Shown: one piece after another, positions 13,410 to 17,506 of the stretch | Position numbering within the stretch: position 1 is the first letter of the stretch | How the letters are laid out: each line of letters opens with the position of its first letter | From: an uncultured Collinsella sp. | GTDB lineage: Bacteria > Actinomycetota > Coriobacteriia > Coriobacteriales > Coriobacteriaceae | Direction of reading: 5' to 3' | DNA: 17,506 nt | Assembly: GCA_902470265.1 (NCBI GenBank) | Contig: CABRFW010000007.1 | Span: forward strand, 1-17,506 | The notes under the pieces: generated by a model | Database searches by the model: none | What the model saw: only the letters and a program-made list of their open reading frames with translations | Told to the model about the DNA's origin: nothing | Program-made: the position numbers and the translations under genes

Positions 13410-14328
13410 ACTCACCAGCGAGCAAAGACTCTCGCGCGCCATCGACATCATGGAGGCCCTCTACGCCGCCGGCGAGAATGGCATGACACGAGACGAGCTT
13501 TGCAGCCGCTTTGATATCACGGGGGCATCACTCGACGAGATTCTCGAGATCGTCTCGACGCTTGCGGACCGAGAATCGGGCGCACGTATTATCTGTGAAC
13601 GCCGCGGCGAGTGCGTGGTCCTCACCGGTGATGCGGGGCGCGTGCTGCCGCTACGCCTGAGTGCCGCCGAGGGCGCTGTGCTCAACCATGAACTTGAATC
13701 ATTGGGGGTCGAACCCCAGGCGGCGGCTCGAATACGGCGCGCCCTTCTTCCCAAAGAGCTCGGCTATAACCAGCGCGTCTTTGACACCGTCGCCCACGGA
13801 TCGCACTGGCAGCAGCTGAGCTGCGCCATTCGGGACGGCGTTCGCTGCCGCATCTCGTATCGCTCGATGGATGACGCACAAGCGCGCGAGCGTTTGGTCG
13901 ACCCCTTGCGCATCACAACAAATGGCGACCAAACGTATCTGATTGCCTGGGATGTCGCGGTCGACGAACAGCGCACCTACCGCATGGATAAAATCGAGGG
14001 CCTGGTCTTGACCGATGACTCCGTCGTGCGCCACGCACCGGAACCCGCGACCCTCCACGACTCCCTCGCCCAGGCGGAGCGGAGCGCGAAGCTTCTCATG
14101 CCGCGCGCCTTGGCAGAGCGCCTAGACTGGCCCGGCATCATGTCGATTAAACCCAATGGGGCGGACAGCTCAACAGTGAATGTGCGCTACGGCTCCGAGC
14201 GATGGCTGTTAAGCCAGGTAATCGCAGCGGGCGGGCCCAGCCCTGTCAAAGCGGCTGTGCGATATGGCAAAAACCCTCGTCTGCCCTCTTTAGCGGCGAC
14301 GCTCGTGCGCCTGGCGCCACAACTGTAG
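13396..14328 (+). CDS. WYL-domain transcriptional regulator, PafB/PafC-like (second of pair)
   Basis: This protein has 310 residues from the ATG at 13396, which overlaps the end of the first WYL gene by 14 bases. An earlier in-frame ATG at 13345 would overlap by 65 bases and is less likely. AAAGGA lies about 11 bases before the chosen start. An N-terminal helix-turn-helix-like segment (about 8-75) is followed by a WYL domain (about 136-205) with TYLIAW (180-185) and RTYRMDKI (193-200), and then a C-terminal extension ending in VRLAPQL. The tight overlap implies translational coupling and a hetero-dimer or fused-like unit, as for PafB/PafC. Its 3' end overlaps the end of the convergent dinG gene by 39 bases, with no terminator between them. 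Confidence 0.86.
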   Translation: MPVRKLTSEQRLSRAIDIMEALYAAGENGMTRDELCSRFDITGASLDEILEIVSTLADRESGARIICERRGECVVLTGDAGRVLPLRLSAAEGAVLNHELESLGVEPQAAARIRRALLPKELGYNQRVFDTVAHGSHWQQLSCAIRDGVRCRISYRSMDDAQARERLVDPLRITTNGDQTYLIAWDVAVDEQRTYRMDKIEGLVLTDDSVVRHAPEPATLHDSLAQAERSAKLLMPRALAERLDWPGIMSIKPNGADSSTVNVRYGSERWLLSQVIAAGGPSPVKAAVRYGKNPRLPSLAATLVRLAPQL

Positions 14329-17184
14329 GTAATGACCAATCTGCGCCGACTCGATGCGCTGATAGGAGCTCGTGGGCAGCGACGTTAAGAATTTCTTGCC
14401 GTAGCCCTTCGTCACCAGGCGCGGGTCGGCCAAGATGAGTACGCCACAATCGGTCGATGAGCGAATGAGGCGACCGGCGGCCTGCTTGACCTCGAGCACC
14501 GCCTCGGGCAGCGAATAGCGCGCCCAAGCGCGGTCTTCGCGCAGGTTACGCTCGCACGAGAGCGGGTCCGTGGGGCTCGAGAACGGCAGCTTGGGAATGA
14601 TGACGCAGCGCAGCGTCTCGCCGCTGGCGTCGAATCCCTCCCAGAAGGCCTTAAGCGCAAAAAGCGACGAGGTCGGCTCGTTGATAAACCGGTCGCGCAG
14701 GCGACGAGGAGATGAGTTGCGCTGCTGGCAGTTGAGCTCCAGACCCGCACGGGCCATCTTGGGCTCAACGCGGGCGTACAGGTCTTCCATGTCGCGCCGA
14801 TTGGTGAACAGTGTGAGCACCGATCCGCCCATGGCAAGATGGGCGTCGACCAGCACGCGCTCGAGCGCTGTAAGATAGCTCTCACGATCGCGCGGATCGG
14901 GGATATCGCCCGCAACGACTACAGCCATGTTCGAATCGAAGTCGTAGCTCGAGTCCAAGTGCAGCGACGAGGATGTTGAAGCACCGATGCGATCGAGACC
15001 GACCGCGTGGTTAAAGTGTTCAAAGCTTTTGGACACCGTCATGGTCGCCGAGGCAAAGATAGCCGTGTGAACCTCGGGCAGCCACTCGGTTGCCAAGGCC
15101 TCGCCAATGTCGATGCGCTCTGCGGTCATCGACTCGCCGCCGGCACGCAGTCTGCGATTGACTTGCAGCGAGTACACGTAGTGTTCGTCGGTACCGTCAA
15201 TGATGAGTTTGAGGTTCTCGGCCAACTCGTGTAGGCGGCGCGAGATATCACCCAGGTCGACAACAACCTCGGGCTTGTCGGCGGCGACGGCTTGCACCAG
15301 CGCGTCGACGCTCTTGTCAGCTTGTTCCAATGCGTCGATGGCAGCGTGGGCCGACTGTAAGAAATCATGCCAGTCGTCAGATTCGCGCAGCTCGGGGCCA
15401 ATCCATAGGTTCGCGTTGTCATAGCCCCCGCGCGCACGGCGGCCAAGCTCGCGAACGCCGTCAAACACATCGGCAATCGCCATACTCGCACGCACAACCG
15501 TCGACGTCGCCTTGGCGGTAAGACCCAGGTAAAGCGTAGAGCCCTCCGAGGTTGCCAAATCGCGGGAAACCTGGCTCAGCGCACCGGTGCTCGAGCCACC
15601 CAGGCGCTCAAACAGAACGCGCGATTCATCCGCCGACACCACGCGCGCCCATTGACGGCGCGCCTCGCGCTCGATGGAGTGGGCCTCATCGATCACCCAG
15701 TGACGAATCGGAGGCAAGATTCTGCCCTCGGCCGCAACATTGCGGAACAGCAGGGAATGGTTGGTGACCACCACATCGGCATGCGCCGCGCGACGGCGAG
15801 CGCCATGGACCAGGCATTTATCGGGGAAAAACGGGCATAGGCGACGGGCGCACTCGCGCGACGCCGTCGTAAAGTCGGGACGGTTGACGCTGCGCCAGCG
15901 AATGCCGAGCGAGTCGAGGTCGCCATCGGCCGACTGACACACGTACGCCATGATGACCGCGACCGCCGTAAGCGTGTCAGCAGGATCACGCTTAGTCGTA
16001 ATTTCGACTTGGCCGCGACTCATACGCTCAAGCTTGCGCAAGCATGGATAGTGGTCATAGCCCTTGAGGGCGCAAAACGATAGGCCTCCGTCCAGCTGCT
16101 CGGCAAGTTTGGGCAGCTCATGATACATGAGCTGGTCGGCAAGATTATTCGATTTCGTCGCGATACCAACCGTGATGTTGTTGCGGCGCGCGGCCTCGGC
16201 AAAAGGCACCAGGTAAGCCATCGATTTGCCGACGCCCGTGCCCGCCTCAATCACGCGATGCGTTCCCGTAACGAGTGCGTCACGGACCTCGAGTGCCATC
16301 GCGATCTGCTCATCGCGCGGCTCATACGTGGGATACATGCGATTAACCAGGCCGCCCGGGGTATAGTCCGCCTCGATTTCCTCGCGACTCGGCATCTTAA
16401 GGACCGGCAGCTCGTCCGCATCAACGCGGTCATCGGCCCGATCGGCCTTGAGTACGTCGGCGCGGGCGGCGCTGAGAGAGAAAATGGAACCGGGGTTCTG
16501 TCCCGCCAAGAACGAGAAGATGGGACGATAAGACCAGGGCACGTCGGGGTGCATGTCGGCCAAGCGCGCCATTAAGCCCTGAGGCAAGTCGGAGAGCGCC
16601 ACGAGCAACACACGCCACACGCCACACAGGGCGTCGACATCGGCGTTGGCGCGGTGCGACACCGAGTCGCAGCCAAACAGGTCGGCCATAAAAGACAGCT
16701 TATGCGATGCCAGGCGCGGAAGCGCGATGCGCGACAGTGCCAGCGAATCAATCCAGATGTCGCTGACGTTGACACCGCCCTTGACCGACTCGATAAACGA
16801 ACGGTCGAAGGTGGCGTTATGCGCAATCACCGGGCAGCCGCCGACAAAATCGGCGAGAGCGGCCACGGCCTCGACGGCCGATGGGGCATCCACCACATCG
16901 GCGTTTGTAATGCTCGTGAGTTCGGTAATCTCGGCGGGAATCAGCTGCTTGGGATGCACGAAGGTATCAAACCGATCGACAACCTCGCGGCCCGAAAGGC
17001 GGGCCGCCGATATCTCGATAAGCTCGTTGTCCTGCACCGAAAGACCCGTGGTCTCGGTATCGAGGACGATAACATCTTCCTCGATGAGACCAAACGATTG
17101 GGTTTTGGCGCGCTCGGCAAGCGTGGCATAGGAATCGATGACAAACTGCGGCGTTCCCGACGAAACAGCGTCCTCGATTAGCAT
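14290..17184 (-). CDS. dinG: DinG-type ATP-dependent helicase with N-terminal 3'-5' exonuclease
   Basis: This 964-residue fusion begins with a DEDDh exonuclease (about 36-195): ExoI DTET (Asp42/Glu44), ExoII HNATFD (Asp127) and ExoIII His177/Asp182. The helicase part is XPD/DinG-like superfamily 2. It has Walker A EAGTGVGKS (313-321), a DEAH box (499-502), a motif V region FWEGFDASG near 850, and motif VI QAAGRLIRS (901-909). Four cysteines, Cys381, Cys445, Cys450 and Cys457, are arranged like the 4Fe-4S ligands of DinG (two gaps of four and six residues after the second). This suggests a true 5'-3' helicase, unlike relatives that lost the cluster. It would unwind or trim forked, R-loop or damaged DNA in the cytoplasm. 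Its ATG overlaps the ddl stop region by 7 bases with only a weak ribosome binding site, so it is probably coupled to ddl. Confidence 0.92.
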   Translation of the reverse strand: MLIEDAVSSGTPQFVIDSYATLAERAKTQSFGLIEEDVIVLDTETTGLSVQDNELIEISAARLSGREVVDRFDTFVHPKQLIPAEITELTSITNADVVDAPSAVEAVAALADFVGGCPVIAHNATFDRSFIESVKGGVNVSDIWIDSLALSRIALPRLASHKLSFMADLFGCDSVSHRANADVDALCGVWRVLLVALSDLPQGLMARLADMHPDVPWSYRPIFSFLAGQNPGSIFSLSAARADVLKADRADDRVDADELPVLKMPSREEIEADYTPGGLVNRMYPTYEPRDEQIAMALEVRDALVTGTHRVIEAGTGVGKSMAYLVPFAEAARRNNITVGIATKSNNLADQLMYHELPKLAEQLDGGLSFCALKGYDHYPCLRKLERMSRGQVEITTKRDPADTLTAVAVIMAYVCQSADGDLDSLGIRWRSVNRPDFTTASRECARRLCPFFPDKCLVHGARRRAAHADVVVTNHSLLFRNVAAEGRILPPIRHWVIDEAHSIEREARRQWARVVSADESRVLFERLGGSSTGALSQVSRDLATSEGSTLYLGLTAKATSTVVRASMAIADVFDGVRELGRRARGGYDNANLWIGPELRESDDWHDFLQSAHAAIDALEQADKSVDALVQAVAADKPEVVVDLGDISRRLHELAENLKLIIDGTDEHYVYSLQVNRRLRAGGESMTAERIDIGEALATEWLPEVHTAIFASATMTVSKSFEHFNHAVGLDRIGASTSSSLHLDSSYDFDSNMAVVVAGDIPDPRDRESYLTALERVLVDAHLAMGGSVLTLFTNRRDMEDLYARVEPKMARAGLELNCQQRNSSPRRLRDRFINEPTSSLFALKAFWEGFDASGETLRCVIIPKLPFSSPTDPLSCERNLREDRAWARYSLPEAVLEVKQAAGRLIRSSTDCGVLILADPRLVTKGYGKKFLTSLPTSSYQRIESAQIGHYLQLWRQAHERRR

Positions 17185-17506
17185 GCAACGCCCGCTCGAT
17201 GAAGTCCCATACGAATCAGACTGTCACACACCTGCGGGAACGTCATGTCATCGGTGTGGCGAATCTCATCCGGATACAGCGACGTATCGGTCATGCCGGG
17301 AATCGTGTTGGTCTCGAGGATGACGGGGCCATCCTCGCTCACGATAAAGTCGCTGCGCGAGATACCCAGGCAGCCGAGTGCCTTATGGGCAGCACAGGCG
17401 AGCTCCTGAGCACGAGCGTAGTTCTCGGGTGAAATCTGCGCCGGAATGCGGTGGATGTCCGTAGGGTCGACATACTTCACGTCCAGATCGTAGAACTCGC
17501 AGTCCT
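17178..17506 (-). CDS. ddl: D-alanine--D-alanine ligase, C-terminal part (cut by window edge)
   Basis: The visible part is the last 108 residues of an ATP-grasp ligase that joins two D-alanines for peptidoglycan precursors. It carries the family's metal- and substrate-binding end: EFYDLDVKYVD, then ALGCLGISRSDF, and LETNTIPGMTDTSLYP, close to the standard LEVNTIPGMT motif. The frame is open to the window edge, so the start lies to the right. The gene ends VAC-TAA at 17178, overlapping the dinG start by 7 bases. A vancomycin-type D-Ala-D-Lac ligase cannot be ruled out because the specificity region is outside the window. Confidence 0.88.
   Translation of the reverse strand, partial: DCEFYDLDVKYVDPTDIHRIPAQISPENYARAQELACAAHKALGCLGISRSDFIVSEDGPVILETNTIPGMTDTSLYPDEIRHTDDMTFPQVCDSLIRMGLHRAGVAC

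Overview
The window is GC-rich DNA with tightly packed genes. The gene types suggest a Gram-positive actinobacterium: a sortase-anchored Cna_B/SpaA-type surface adhesin, a tandem pair of WYL (PafB/PafC-like) regulators, a DinG-type exonuclease-helicase and a D-Ala-D-Ala ligase. The overall style fits a gut Coriobacteriia member such as Collinsella, but that assignment is inferred from gene content and composition; there is no rRNA in the window to confirm it.

Left (1-5142): a leader with a GC-rich stem-loop and a perfect 14-bp inverted repeat precedes a four-gene plus-strand operon. It encodes an UxaA/GarD-type sugar-acid dehydratase, a PTS EIIC of the glucose/beta-glucoside superfamily with no EIIA or EIIB domain, a TIM-barrel amidohydrolase, and a DapA/NanA-type lyase. 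The chemical logic is import, possible lactone opening, dehydration of an unphosphorylated sugar acid, and retro-aldol cleavage of the 2-keto-3-deoxy acid. Two consecutive hairpins with T-runs close the operon.

Middle (5143-9028): a single 1143-residue surface protein carries a signal peptide, an N-terminal thioester domain (Cys70/Gln128), six Cna_B modules with predicted isopeptide triads, a further C-terminal module and an LPATG anchor. It is preceded by a structured leader whose outer stem reaches the Shine-Dalgarno. A strong hairpin with an A/T tract separates it from the convergent minus-strand pair.

Centre-right (8810-12188, minus strand): a very long membrane-anchored M28-like protein has its peptidase fold interrupted by about 630 residues of low-complexity sequence, and most classical metal ligands appear to be replaced. 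A 72-residue single-pass membrane protein follows it.

Right (12387-17506): two overlapping WYL regulators run on the plus strand. They converge, with a 39-bp coding overlap, on a minus-strand pair: the 3' end of ddl (cut by the window edge) and dinG, whose start overlaps the ddl stop. The WYL/DinG neighbourhood hints at a link to DNA damage, by analogy with PafBC; this is inference.

No tRNA, rRNA, CRISPR array, insertion sequence or phage gene was recognised.
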